Source of the DNA: Neelides folsomi
Taxonomy: Eukaryota; Arthropoda; Collembola; Neelipleona; Neelidae
DNA: 30,643 bases
Assembly (NCBI GenBank): GCA_034687125.1
Contig: JAQGBZ010000569.1
Span: 1 to 30,643, forward strand
Reading direction: 5' to 3'
Shown piece after piece: positions 10,586 through 20,918 of this stretch. Within the stretch, counting starts at the first letter, position 1, and each line of letters starts with the position of its first letter. The translations under genes were made by a program, and so were the position numbers. The notes below the pieces were generated by a model. The model ran no database searches, was not told the origin of the DNA, and worked only from the letters and a program-made list of their open reading frames with translations.

Positions 10586-11694
10586 TCACATTAAATATTC
10601 TTCTAAAGTAGGTGGTAAAACTAAATTTTATTGATGATTGGGAACCATAAATACATGTATGACAATTTGTTAAAAATGGCAGCCACAATAAAAGCTTTGC
10701 CTACTTTTTGAATATATAGTTTTTGACTTTTTTTTAAAATCCAGGAAAGCAAATAATTGTAAAATTATACCGAATTGCCATTCAACAGAAACTCTAAGCC
10801 CACTCATCAACGTATTAAACCTTTGTTCATTTTCTGTTAAGTTTGTATGTTTGGAAGGACAAATGAGTTGAGGCCGAATCGGATAAACTGGATCTACATA
10901 AATATAATAACATTGACCATTAAATAATCGGATTTGATCAAGCTGTGGGATCAAGCAGCTTTGACTCAAAAGATACGCATCGTGATGTCTTCCTTCTACA
11001 GGTCCATACAAATGGGCAATCATTCCATCTGGTGTTGTGACGGCTTGAAATTTTAGTCCATGTGTTCTCTTGTGTCCATTATAACATTGTCGCTGATGAT
11101 ATGTAGGCCGGCAAATGGGAATTAATGTACCTAAATAATTCAAGCAATAAAAATTAATATACTTTACTTTAAATAAATTTATATCTTTAAAACCCCAACA
11201 CAAATGAAGAGGACATCCAATTTCCTGTATTGCTCTCGCATATCTTGCAATTTCCCCAACGCGAAGCCAATGATGATTTAAAGTTGTAAATTTGTGACGA
11301 TGAAAACAAACTTGTAAATCAAACCATCGATTTGGGTAAGAAAGGCGTTTAAATAGAATGCAAAAGGCTGAAATAAAATCTTTATTTAATGATTTTTATT
11401 TGTTATAATTTTATGCATAAGTATGTTAATTATATTACAATCATTGTTAATAATCTATACCTTCTAAGCCGGTAACCTTTAATTTTCCACAATTAAAGTT
11501 TTGTGAGATTTCGAACTGTTGAACCATTTTCTCGATATCTTCAGAATCAAAACGGAAATTTTCGATACATTCATTTTTAGTAAACTTTTGAAAAAAGTTT
11601 TTCTATTGGCGTTTCTTTCATTATGAAATAAACATAATGCTACTTCTAATGTTAATGAAGAGTCAGTAAGTAAACAATAACCAACTGGATTCAT
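10586..11694 (-). mobile_element. Fossil PIF/Harbinger-like transposase (DDE_4 superfamily endonuclease)
   Basis: Minus-strand remnants follow the order of the DDE_4 (HARBI1-like) nuclease. An N-terminal piece (11461-11694) ends in ENFRFDSEDIEKMVQQFEI after a one-base frame change. A GT-AG intron (11368-11460) leads to AFCILFKRLSYPNRWFDL (from 11367) and CWGFKD. Then GTLIPICRPTYHQRQCYNGH, KFQAVTTPDGMIAHLYGPVE, GRHHDAY, DPVYPIRPQLICP and RVSVEWQFG follow. The presumed catalytic acids are the Asp of GFKD, the Asp of RHHD and the Glu of VEW. After DFKKK the frame shifts to VGKAFIVAAIFNKLSY and shifts again to PPTLEEYLM before TGA at 10586. The 51 bases between GFKD and GTLIP end in an acceptor-like TTTAG but have no GT donor; the frame stays open through them. 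With at least three frame breaks it cannot make an active enzyme. Clear terminal inverted repeats were not found. Confidence 0.85.
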
Positions 11695-11762
11695 GTTGAT
11701 TTATTATAAATTAGGTTTGTTGTAATAATAAAAGTTTAAATTTAAAACGTCGTGGCTATGCA

Positions 11763-11797
11763 TATAAAATCCCGCATGTTATAGTAAGTATGCAGTA
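11763..11797 (+). promoter_or_regulatory. Possible TATA/initiator core promoter
   Basis: TATAAAA at 11763-11769 lies 31 bases before the A of TGCAGTAA (11791-11798), an arthropod-like initiator. The spacing is right for a TATA-Inr core promoter, and it points into the small ORF at 11816. In AT-rich DNA such a match can arise by chance. Confidence 0.3.
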
Positions 11798-11815
11798 ACA
11801 ATCATTACAAATGTC

Positions 11816-12022
11816 ATGAGCAAAATTTCCTTATATTTTACATTTGCCTTATGGTTTGGCATGGAAACTACAATTCCTTATTCCAAATGCTACGTTCCAA
11901 ATATATGTCATCTTAAATTTCCCAATATAACATGTGAACATGGGAACATAAATGGGAACATTGGCGGCAATACTACACATGGAATGTTCCAAGAGCTGAT
12001 CTACATAAAACAGGCAGAGTAG
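11816..12022 (+). CDS. Hypothetical 68-residue ORF, weak
   Basis: An ATG-initiated frame of 68 residues. The first 16 residues (MSKISLYFTFALWFGM) are hydrophobic and could pass as a signal peptide. Two cysteines follow in YSKCYVPNICHL, and one in NITCEHG. The second half (NINGNIGGN) is encoded by repeats of GGGAACAT, the motif that also flanks the transposase fossil, which argues that the tail is repeat-derived. A TATA/Inr-like signal lies 22 to 53 bases upstream, and a 2-codon ATG-TGA overlaps just before the start. No family is recognised. It may be a small secreted peptide, but a chance ORF is at least as likely. Confidence 0.25.
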   Translation: MSKISLYFTFALWFGMETTIPYSKCYVPNICHLKFPNITCEHGNINGNIGGNTTHGMFQELIYIKQAE

Positions 12023-12219
12023 CCTGCCCTAACCAAACCTTATCTCTAACACTAATTAAGGTAGAATTTTAATTCTAGAAAATGTTCAAGACTTGTGATG
12101 GTATAAAAGTATGTTATAATGTTTTAAATTCTAAAATTCAATTATTTTGAAATTGAAATGAAATTTGTTTTATGAGATATAGAAAATAATTATTCACTGT
12201 AATGAATATTTGATTTGAT

Positions 12220-13695
12220 TTACAATAATTTATCTGGAAATGCTATTAGCAAATTGACTGTATTTTCAATTATAAATAAAATTAGTTTAATAAATGTTCC
12301 CTGAGAAACATGACCCAAGTTCCCTATTTTGACCTTCAAAGGTTTTATTTCATTTGATTTTAGATTTAGTGCTTTTTGAACTGTTTCACAAAATTTATTT
12401 GACTCTTGTGTAATCCTGGCAAGTTTAGATATGAAAAGCTTTACGGAAATGTTACTGGAAAAAATCATTAACAATAATAGCATTTTTATTGTAATGCTTG
12501 TTTGATTAAAATGCTTTATCAGAACAAATATAGGCAAAACGATGATTATGACGAAAGTAATAAAATTTCCAGCTAACAGTGAATATGAAATGAAATACAT
12601 CAAATCTTCATTAATTAAATATAACATTTTATAATGAATGATGAAACTCAATTGAATTTCATTTGGAAGTTCATTGAAATTAGAATGTAATATTTCGTTC
12701 CTAAGACAAATAATCAATATAAACTTTTAATTAAATCCGATCATTAATGTCGTATTTTTATAAATGGTTAAAAATCAAAATATTATGCAGGACAAATTTA
12801 TTATAAATGGTTCAAAAAATTCTTACTTTAATACAATTAACCAATAAACGATTGTTTCAGAATAAATAATAGTTATTATTCCATATAGAGGGAAAAGAGT
12901 ACATATGTTAAGTACCATGAAAACATCAAATATAATCACAACAAGATTTAGAAAATTATTGTTAAAATTCTTAACGATATTGTAATGAAAAAAGTCAAAG
13001 TTGGGAACTTCGATATACATTAGCATTATTGTAAAGAAAGTTGAAATGGAATTTAAACTCATTAGAAATAATTGGAAAGATATTGGGAAACATTTATTTA
13101 TTTTATAATCTTCATTTGAGGGGAATTTCTCTGAAAATTTAAAATTATTTAATATGGCTATATAATGGATATTAACAATTCATAATTCTATCTAAGCATT
13201 AGATAAAAAAAGCATTTAAAATACAAGAATTGAATATTGTATTGTTTAAGATTGTATTTAAATAATTATTCGAATACTTTTAAAATATGCATTGATGAGC
13301 AGCAAATTATTAAATTTAAATCCCATATTATGACGTTTTAAAATAAACGACGTTTGTGCAATAAAATTCCAAATTAAACAAGTTGAAGCAATTAAAATTA
13401 ATATCATGTCATAAAGAGGTCTATTTTCAATCAAATAATTCACTACAACATAAATTGAGTAAAAAAGAGATAAAATTGAACCAAAGTAATACATCAAATG
13501 CAAAAACGTATCGCCCGGGCTTAAATAATTGTAATCATCCATTTTAAATGAAATTAGTTTCATTAAATGAAGATATTTTAATTGCTTTTTAAAAATTATT
13601 TCCCAGCTATTATTATTGTTCATAAAAGAAAATACACCAACCACATTTGATTTAGTTTTTTTATAAAATATTTTTATAAAATCGATATATTCCAT
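12220..13695 (-). CDS. Gustatory-receptor-like 7TM chemoreceptor, copy 1
   Basis: Three minus-strand exons, 13278-13695, 12827-13130 and 12220-12700, join by GT-AG introns of phase 1 and 2 into 400 residues. The protein is very hydrophobic, with about seven helices (first near residues 62-88, last near 375-396), and has no signal peptide. In arthropods this size and layout fit the gustatory receptor superfamily, ligand-gated cation channels of sensory neurons. The last helix, IIENTVNLLIAF, follows KIGNLGHVSQGTF and is placed like the GR TM7 motif (TY, five residues, QF), but the Tyr and Gln are missing, so the family call is by layout. The copy at 15860-17308 shares intron phases and an equally long exon 2 (304 bases). 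Shared blocks include ILKRHNMGFK, YGII.IIYSETIVYW and HYKMLYLINEDLMY. The frame is intact. Its neighbour upstream is the small helical gene at 14286-15106. Confidence 0.75.
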
Positions 13696-14285
13696 AATTA
13701 TGTAAAGTTTTAATGCAAATTATCTAAATATTTTTGTTAAGAATATTATTATTCACCATATAATTGATGTAAAAGTAGTTTGGTAAATTTTATTAATGAA
13801 GGAAGCAACTAAAGGATCCATTTTGGTCCCAAGTTATAAAAATCAATATACTTATCTACTTTTGTGTTTATCATAATTATTTTTTTAATTAAAAATTACA
13901 TTTTAGTAGAAGGTTGGTAACTGGAATTGTACCGGGATATTGATTGCGCTCTATTTCTTTAATTAAATGCACTGGGCATCGTTTTAATTACATGGAATGC
14001 TGAAAATTAAATGTTGCGTTATGCCTCAATATAAACTAATCAAAACAAAATGAATATTAGACAAAATTACAAAAGGCAATTAGATTTTAAGTGTTTATTT
14101 AATTTTAAGTGGACAAAATACACAAGGAATTCACTTGAAATCTGAGAAATTCTGGCATTAGAATAAATTTTGACATATTGATATGTAATTGATAGTAAAT
14201 ATTTGCATGACTTGGGTAATTTAATCAAAATAAAAGAAATTCTCTAGGAATTGTAGTCATAAATTATGAATCTTAAAAATTGATG
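13696..14285. other. Intergenic within cassette 1
   Basis: 590 bases between the 3' end of the small helical gene and the chemoreceptor start, both on the minus strand. The DNA is AT-rich with no other gene. The promoter of the chemoreceptor, if separate, should be here; no clear element was recognised. Confidence 0.5.
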
Positions 14286-15106
14286 TTATTGTGGATCTTT
14301 TGCTTTGGCAATATCTCCTCGAGAATTTGCAGCGTTTGGAAGTCCAAGCTTTTCCTTTACCTCTCGCTTGAACCCTTCAAAATCCCTCTTCATTTCATCG
14401 ATTTGAATCTTCGTCGCTAACACAAGATCCGCGAGATCTTTATTAGTCCAAACTCTTTCGACGGGCTGGTGATTGTTAACATTAGCAGCTTTTTTGGCCC
14501 CCCTCTCAATTTGGGATCGAATCCATTTAAGATACTTAAATTAAAAGACAAGGAATTAATATAATGACAAAAATATATTTTGACGATGTTATTATTGTAA
14601 AATATGATAAAAATGTGTAAACGTTGTGGTCGAACTCACATTTTGAAGAGGCGATCTGCGATCTGACAGCTTAAATGAGCTATCGGGCTCAAAATGACCA
14701 GTCGAAATTTCAAGTGATTCGAAATAAAAGATTTCTTCTGCCACGTTTAGTCCAGACAATTTTAATTCTTCTCCCATGACCTTCATTATCGCCTCTTCAA
14801 CTCTGGAAAGTCTCTGAAATTCCTTACAGATTTGTTCAATCATCTCTTTGCCCAACTGCCCATCAATAATTAGCGCAATGTTAGGAGAGTCCTTCTTCAT
14901 GTACTCGTCTGTTATCCCTTTGGCTATATTAAATATAATAGCATACTTTAATAATATAATATAATGGCTTTAAATAATTTATAAAAATGAAGATTATTTA
15001 AAAACACACGAAATCAAACGATGATTTTACCTTTAAGGGTTTCGAGTGCGCAGAAGATTCCAATTTTCTTCAAGCATAATTCCAAGATACGGGAAGGATT
15101 TTCCAT
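14286..15106 (-). CDS. Small helical protein of unknown family, copy 1
   Basis: Three minus-strand exons, 15031-15106, 14640-14923 and 14286-14534 (76, 284 and 249 bases), join by GT-AG introns of phase 1 and 0 into 202 residues. It starts MENPSRILELCLKKIGIFCA, and the first two exons have exactly the same lengths as in copy 2. The best-conserved block is EELKLSGLNVAEEIFYFES in exon 2. Exon 3 is charged and helical (WIRSQIE, TKIQIDEMKRDFEGFKREV) and likely forms a coiled coil. There are no membrane helices, signal peptide or metal-binding pattern, so a cytoplasmic or nuclear protein is likely. I do not recognise the family and assign no function. Its one constant neighbour is the chemoreceptor immediately downstream on the same strand, 590 bases away. 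Confidence 0.8.
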
Positions 15107-15859
15107 CGTAGGAATCTAAAAAATTAGTAAATGCTTTGTATAAGATGCCGTTTTAATCTGAGGTTATAAATTCAATTGGCTTACTCGACAGAATGAAAAT
15201 TTCTTATATTTTCAAGGTCAATTAAAATGTGAAGTAGAAAGAATGAAAATGGTTGGGTCGCGCGCAAGGAAGTAAAGGGAGGTGGGAAGTGGCTTCTTTC
15301 CTGATCCTGATGAAATGAACAAACGTAAAGTTAAGTAAACGAAACAAACATGTTATTTTTGAACCATGCCAATTATGTTTATGTAGATGTACAGATGGGG
15401 CCATAAGTATCTTTCCTTTTTTATATGATTGTATATTTAAAAAAGAAAGATACTTATGGCCCACAATTTAGATACTCGACAAATCCACCTAGCCGTGGAG
15501 TTGGCATTTAGCGTCAAGTAAAAATGAATTTCTCTTTTGCCCATAATGTATTTTTTAATTCATAATGTGTTTAAATACCCCTTTAAATTGTTTTTGAAAG
15601 GATTGTTGATATCTATTGTATTGTATAATACATATTTTCTTTCTTTTATTTTCTTCATAAACAATTAAAAGAGAAATTTAATTTAATTACAAATGAAGGA
15701 AAATACATCATGGTCAATGGACTAATTAACAAATGAGTAATTTATATTGATTTTATTATCTTTCCATAATCCATAAGCATAAATATGAATAATATATATA
15801 ACTTATACAATGATTATTTACACTATTTATGAATGCAATTATTTCTTTGGGTTATCCTT
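15107..15859. other. Intergenic between cassette copies, with a strong hairpin
   Basis: Separates the 3' end of chemoreceptor copy 2 from the start of helical gene copy 1. A relatively GC-rich patch at about 15250-15360 faintly resembles the equivalent upstream region of copy 2 (around 19080-19210), for example GAACAAACG followed by AAACGAAA, so it may be shared promoter or leader sequence. It also holds the hairpin at 15398-15462. Confidence 0.45.
15398..15462. repeat. Inverted repeat, 18-bp perfect arms
   Basis: GGGCCATAAGTATCTTTC at 15398-15415 is exactly complementary to 15445-15462, and pairing continues partly inward through a T-rich/A-rich stretch to a small loop. The 65-base unit resembles a small foldback element or a pre-miRNA-sized hairpin. 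Confidence 0.8.
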
Positions 15860-17308
15860 TTATGGAAAAGCTATAAGCAAATTCACAGTATTTTCAATTA
15901 TAAATAAAATTAGCTTTAGAAACGTTTCCTGACAAACGTGCCCTAAATTCCCTATTTTAATCTTTAAAGATTTTATTTCTATTGATTGTAGATTTAACTC
16001 TTTTTGAATTTCATTGCAGAATTTAGCTGACTGTTGGGAAATCCTAGCGAGTTTAAATATAAAAATCCTTACATAAACGAGATTATTAAATACAAGGAAG
16101 AATAAAATCATCCTAACTGTAATACTTATTTCATTAAAATGCTTTATCAGAACAAAAATAGCCAAGATGCTTGAAATTCCACAACATGTAAAATTTCCCA
16201 AAATTGAATATGAAATGATGTACATCAAATCTTCATTGATTAAATACAACATTTTATAGTGGATGATAAAACTCAACTTCATTTCGTTTGGGAGGCCTTT
16301 AAAACCCGGATTCAGTATTTCACGCCTAAAATAAACAGTCAAAATACAATACAGATATCTATCAATTAAATAAATAAATATTGAACAATCCTAATACATA
16401 TTTCTTAAACTTACCATCTAATTAACTAATTATACATACACACATATTGGATATTAATTTATAATGATTAATTCATACCTTAATACTTCCACCCAATATA
16501 CAATTGTTTCAGAATAAATTATAATTATTATTCCATATAAATGATAAATAGTCGTACAATAAAGTATTATGAAAGTATCAAACACAATTACTATGCAGTT
16601 TAGAAATTCATTATCAAAATCTTTAACCATATTGTAACGATACAAGTCAATGTTGGGAACTTCAATGTAAACTAATATTAATGTAAAGAAAAATGAAATA
16701 CTATTTATATTCATTAAGATTAATTGGAAAGCCAACGAAAAATATTTATTTATTTTATATTCTTCGTTTGCGGGAAATTTTTCTATAAATTAAATATCGA
16801 CATTACACGTTATACCATATGAAAACCTGTAGATTGGATACATTAAAAACACCTTCAAAATTGGGATATTACTTATAAAATTAATACCTTTAAAATATGC
16901 ATTGATGTGTAATAAATTTTTAATTTTAAATCCCATATTATGTCGCTTCAAAATAATCGATAATTGGACAACAAAATCCCAACCATAAGACACTAAAGCA
17001 ATTATCATTATAACAAGATCATAAATTGGTCTATTTGCAATCAAATAGTTCACTAAAACATAAATGATGTGAAATATTGATAAAATCAATCCAAAGAAAT
17101 AGAGTAAATTCAAAAATGTATCCAATGATGAGTTTATATAATTTTGATCAACCATTTTAAAAGGAATCAGTTTCATTAAATGGAGGAATTTTAATTGTTT
17201 TATAAAAATTATTTCCCAGTTATTCTGATGTTTTATAATAGAAAATAAATTCATTGTCTTTGATTTACATTTAATATAAAACGTTTTAAGAACTTCGATA
17301 TTTTTCAT
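15860..17308 (-). CDS. Gustatory-receptor-like 7TM chemoreceptor, copy 2
   Basis: Three minus-strand exons, 16888-17308, 16479-16782 and 15860-16325, join in frame (phases 1 and 2) into 396 residues starting MKNIEVLKTFYIKCK. About seven hydrophobic helices run from near residue 62 to the C-terminus, which stops right after the last helix (ENTVNLLIAFP) and lacks the DKLL tail of copy 1. Exon 2 opens with KFPANEEYKINKY, matching KFPSNEDYKINKC of copy 1. By eye roughly half of the residues agree with copy 1, so the duplication is not recent, yet both frames and all splice sites are intact, which suggests constraint. A gustatory-receptor-like channel is the best guess from size, topology and TM7 placement; the canonical TM7 residues are not conserved. 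The paired helical gene lies upstream at 18117-18932. Confidence 0.75.
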
Positions 17309-18116
17309 ATTTAAAATTTCAATACAAATGCGATTTAAAATTCAAATGTGAAAACGCTTAAATTATTTTTATAAACTTACTTCATTTCATAACATTCTTA
17401 ATTTATTTGGTGAATTGGTATATGTTAAGATAATTAATCAAAATAACCGTTAGTTTTAATAACTTTTTAATTTAGGTAACTTATCAAAATCGATACTTGT
17501 TTTAGGCTAATGAAAATGTTTTTTAATTAAAAATGTTCATTATAGATAAGAAAATGAAAATTTCATTAAGGGGTAAGTAAGGTATTATATTGCATTTATT
17601 GCAGTTTAGTGAATATAATTGTATAGTTAAGCTTAATACCTATTTGGAGTGAATTAGATCTTTAGATCTGATTAAATTGCATGAAATAACAATTTCTATC
17701 TAACAATGAACATGGGAGGTATGATTAATATTTACAATTAGTGACATGATTTAGTTTACCTTTAGTTTAATTTTATTCTTTAATAATTTATCTTTCATTG
17801 AATTATAACAGGTATAAATGAAAGAATTGAAGTATTCAATAAATGTGACCAAATAATTAAATTCTTGTAAAATTCAAAAACGTTATTTAATTTAAAAAGG
17901 TCAAAAGTTAAGTAAACCAGTTGTAATGTAATAAATCAGAATTTGATAGAACAAATTAATTAATACTCAAGAAATATTTGTAATACAAAATTAATAGAAA
18001 CATTGGGATATTGGAATCATCAAAAAAGTTGGCGAATATAATCAAAATTAATAGATATAGGGGAACAATGGAAACACTTATCGAGAGAGTTGTAATAAAG
18101 TGTGGCGTTGAAAAAG
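17309..18116. other. Intergenic within cassette 2
   Basis: 808 bases of AT-rich DNA between helical gene copy 2 and chemoreceptor copy 2. It contains GATCTTTAGATC, a small palindrome near 17658. No gene or recognised control element is seen. Confidence 0.5.
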
Positions 18117-18932
18117 TTAAGTTGCAAAATTTTCCTTGCCAAATTCGAATACGAATGGAGAAGTCGGAGGATTTCCATTCTTTTCTTTCTCCATCTCTCG
18201 CTTGAACCCATCGAACTCAATTTTCATTTCTGACAAATCGTCGATTTGAATCTTCATCGCCTTCAAAGCTTCGTTCAAATTCTCAACTACTTCAACAAGC
18301 TCTTGATTCTTAGCATTGGCAGCTTTCTTGGTTTCATCGTTCTTCCGAATTTGAGAACGAATCCAACAAATAGCCTCAAATTAAAAGATAAACTATTAAA
18401 ATAATGGCATATAGAAATACATTTTAAATACTATATTGTAAATAATTTAAAAAAATATGGTTTCACTTACCCCATTCTGAGTGAATCTAGCATCAAACGT
18501 ATTTGGTCGAGGAATTTTGACAAACATGCCCATAGAGATGCCTAATGATTCAAAATAGGAGATTTCTTCTGCCACGTTGAGCCCGCACAATTTTAATTCT
18601 TCTCCGATGGCATCCATCATCACCTTTTCAATTTCGACAAATCTCCGAAATTCTTTAAAGAGCTGTTGTCGCATCACTTGGTTCATCTGTCCATCCATAA
18701 GTTGTTTAATGGTGTTATCGCATCCTCTCATGTACTCGTCAGTTATCCCTTGGGCTACAAAAATGCATTTTTATTTAGTACATTGATTGTCCAAAAATAT
18801 TTATAGTGTGGGCTTATTTTACTATACGAGTAAAATTACATGTAGATATAATTTACCTTTAAGGGACTCGAGTGAACAGAAGATTCCAATGTTCTTCAAG
18901 CAAACTTCCAAAATACGGCAGGGATTTTCCAT
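18117..18932 (-). CDS. Small helical protein of unknown family, copy 2
   Basis: Three minus-strand exons, 18857-18932, 18471-18754 and 18117-18374 (76, 284 and 258 bases), join by GT-AG introns of phase 1 and 0 into 205 residues. It begins MENPCRILEVCLKNIGIFCS. The block EELKLCGLNVAEEISYFES is nearly the same as in copy 1. Exon 3 carries IRSQIRKNDETKKAANAKNQ and a heptad-like stretch LNEALKAMKIQIDDLSEM, so a coiled coil is likely, and ends PTSPFVFEFGKENFAT, which copy 1 lacks. There is no signal peptide or membrane helix. The family is unrecognised. Like copy 1 it precedes a 7TM chemoreceptor-like gene on the same strand (808 bases away), so the two genes were duplicated as a unit. Confidence 0.8.
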
Positions 18933-20918
18933 CGCGATCTAAAATATTTCAAATCTTTTATAAAAAAACTGGTTATGTTTAATATGGCATTTTAAATCTT
19001 TAATAATAATCTCAATTAGCCTTTACTTACTTCACAGAAGAACAAACTTCCTTAGTTCAATTGCTAAGTAAAGTTTTAATTAGGAGAATGAGAACGAAAA
19101 GTCAGCGTCAAGAGCGAAGTGAAGGCAGATCCCAACTGGCGCCCTTCCTTGTTGTATAAAAGTAATATGGAACGAACAAACGAAAGTTTTAGTAAAAGAA
19201 ACGAAAATGTAGAAAAGCATTTTAAAGTATAACGATCGAGTATAGTAAAGTATAAGAGCATTTCAAATGCATAGCTATGTAAGTAAACTTCCTTACGCAT
19301 TACAGTACATAGACCACCCATTAAGAATTGTACATGTATTTATTTATGTAAATGTATATGAAATGTTATGTTAAACATGGAGAAGGTTTCATCGTTTTCG
19401 TTTTGGTATGGTAATGGTAGTGTATTTTAGACATTTACGTTTCTGCAACAAATATATGTTTTAGCATACATTTGTATCTGTTACATACCGATATAATATT
19501 TATGATTGTTCATTTGCACATTTTATATATAATATTCTGATGAAATTATATGTAATGTGCGTTATTATTTTATTATATTTAGTATTGATTAATATTTTGT
19601 TAAAATGATAAAATTTTAAAGTAGGTAATTGTAATAATAATATTACAGAAGCAATAAGATAACGATATTAAAATAATTTTAAAGATAATCATCAATAGCC
19701 CATAAGCGACAGATTTTATAGTAAAATAGACACAAGCAAGCGCAGTTTAAGTGTAAGTTACATTAAATAGCAAATGCACAATTATGCATGTTATTTTGAT
19801 ACTTTAATTTGACCTTCATTCTCAAGTGGAATCACCTGAGAGTCTCTTAATCGTTCATGTTAACATTCCACGTTGCAGTTCAATTTCTACTCAATATCTA
19901 TACTGATCCATATTGGTCCAATTTACTAATAAATAAATTGAGAAGTGTGTATTGGACTATGGCATTGTGAGAGATGCAAATGGCGTTGACTTCTGTCAGA
20001 AGTTCTGGACAGCATTCTTCGCCTTGATTATACTTATAAAAGTAAGCTTCTACTAAAATCTACTACATATAATTAATATGGTGAATATTGTATTGGGGCT
20101 ATTTTTATAAAGAATGTAAAATAGCTTAAATCAAAGTATATGATAATACTAATATATTATATAATGAATTTATTCTAGTAATGCTATTTATTAAGCAATT
20201 CTAACTTTAACAATTTTAACTCACAGATTATGAAATGAACAAATGTTTTTAAGTGTAATGTAGTAGATCTATCCGTTTATGCGTTTATATGTAACATACT
20301 TAAATGTCAAATCATTCCGTAGTATCAGCCCTTGTCAATCCATACCCATTAATAACAAACACGATGCTTCAAGGATTAAAAATTATTTTAGGTTTGCTTT
20401 AAGAGTAATTTAATACTGGAAAAGATTGAATTGTTGACTTTTACAAGCTATGCATTCATTTGCATTCTTCAATTATGAATTATGACTTTATGACAAATAA
20501 ATACTAGACCAATAATGTGTATATATTAGCACCTATTGCCTTTGTTCTTTATATCCAAATCTTAAACATTTTGTCATCAAGTTTATCAAAATTGAAATAA
20601 AAACATTTATATCGGTAAGAACGGGATAACTCCATACATTTCACATTAATCGAATTAATAGATACTGCATTACTACTTACAAATTTTACATACAAACCAT
20701 TTATAAACAATACACATATCACATCTCATTATGCCACTCAAATAGTAATTTTATAATTGCTTGGCTTAAATGCCAAAGTCGTCGAACCTCGTTGCAACGC
20801 AACGACCTAAATACGTTTCCCCTTTAAGTAGTATTAAATTTTAAAGTCTTTGGTTTAATTGCTTTGTTTTAGCTTTTACGAGTATTTTTACTTTAATTAT
20901 AGGCAAATATACATTAAA
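18933..20918. other. Long intergenic stretch, no gene seen
   Basis: About 2 kb between the divergently transcribed helical gene and SLC46 transporter. Part near 19080-19210 is somewhat less AT-rich and faintly resembles the region upstream of helical gene copy 1. Small palindromes occur, for example CTTCTGTCAGAAG near 19991. No exon, tRNA or transposon could be supported. Confidence 0.5.

Noticed and set aside
15222..15464. 80-residue minus-strand ORF upstream of helical gene copy 1 (and its counterpart at 19076-19321)
   Set aside because: They do not splice into the helical genes in frame, and the proteins are not similar over their length; more likely leader or promoter DNA.
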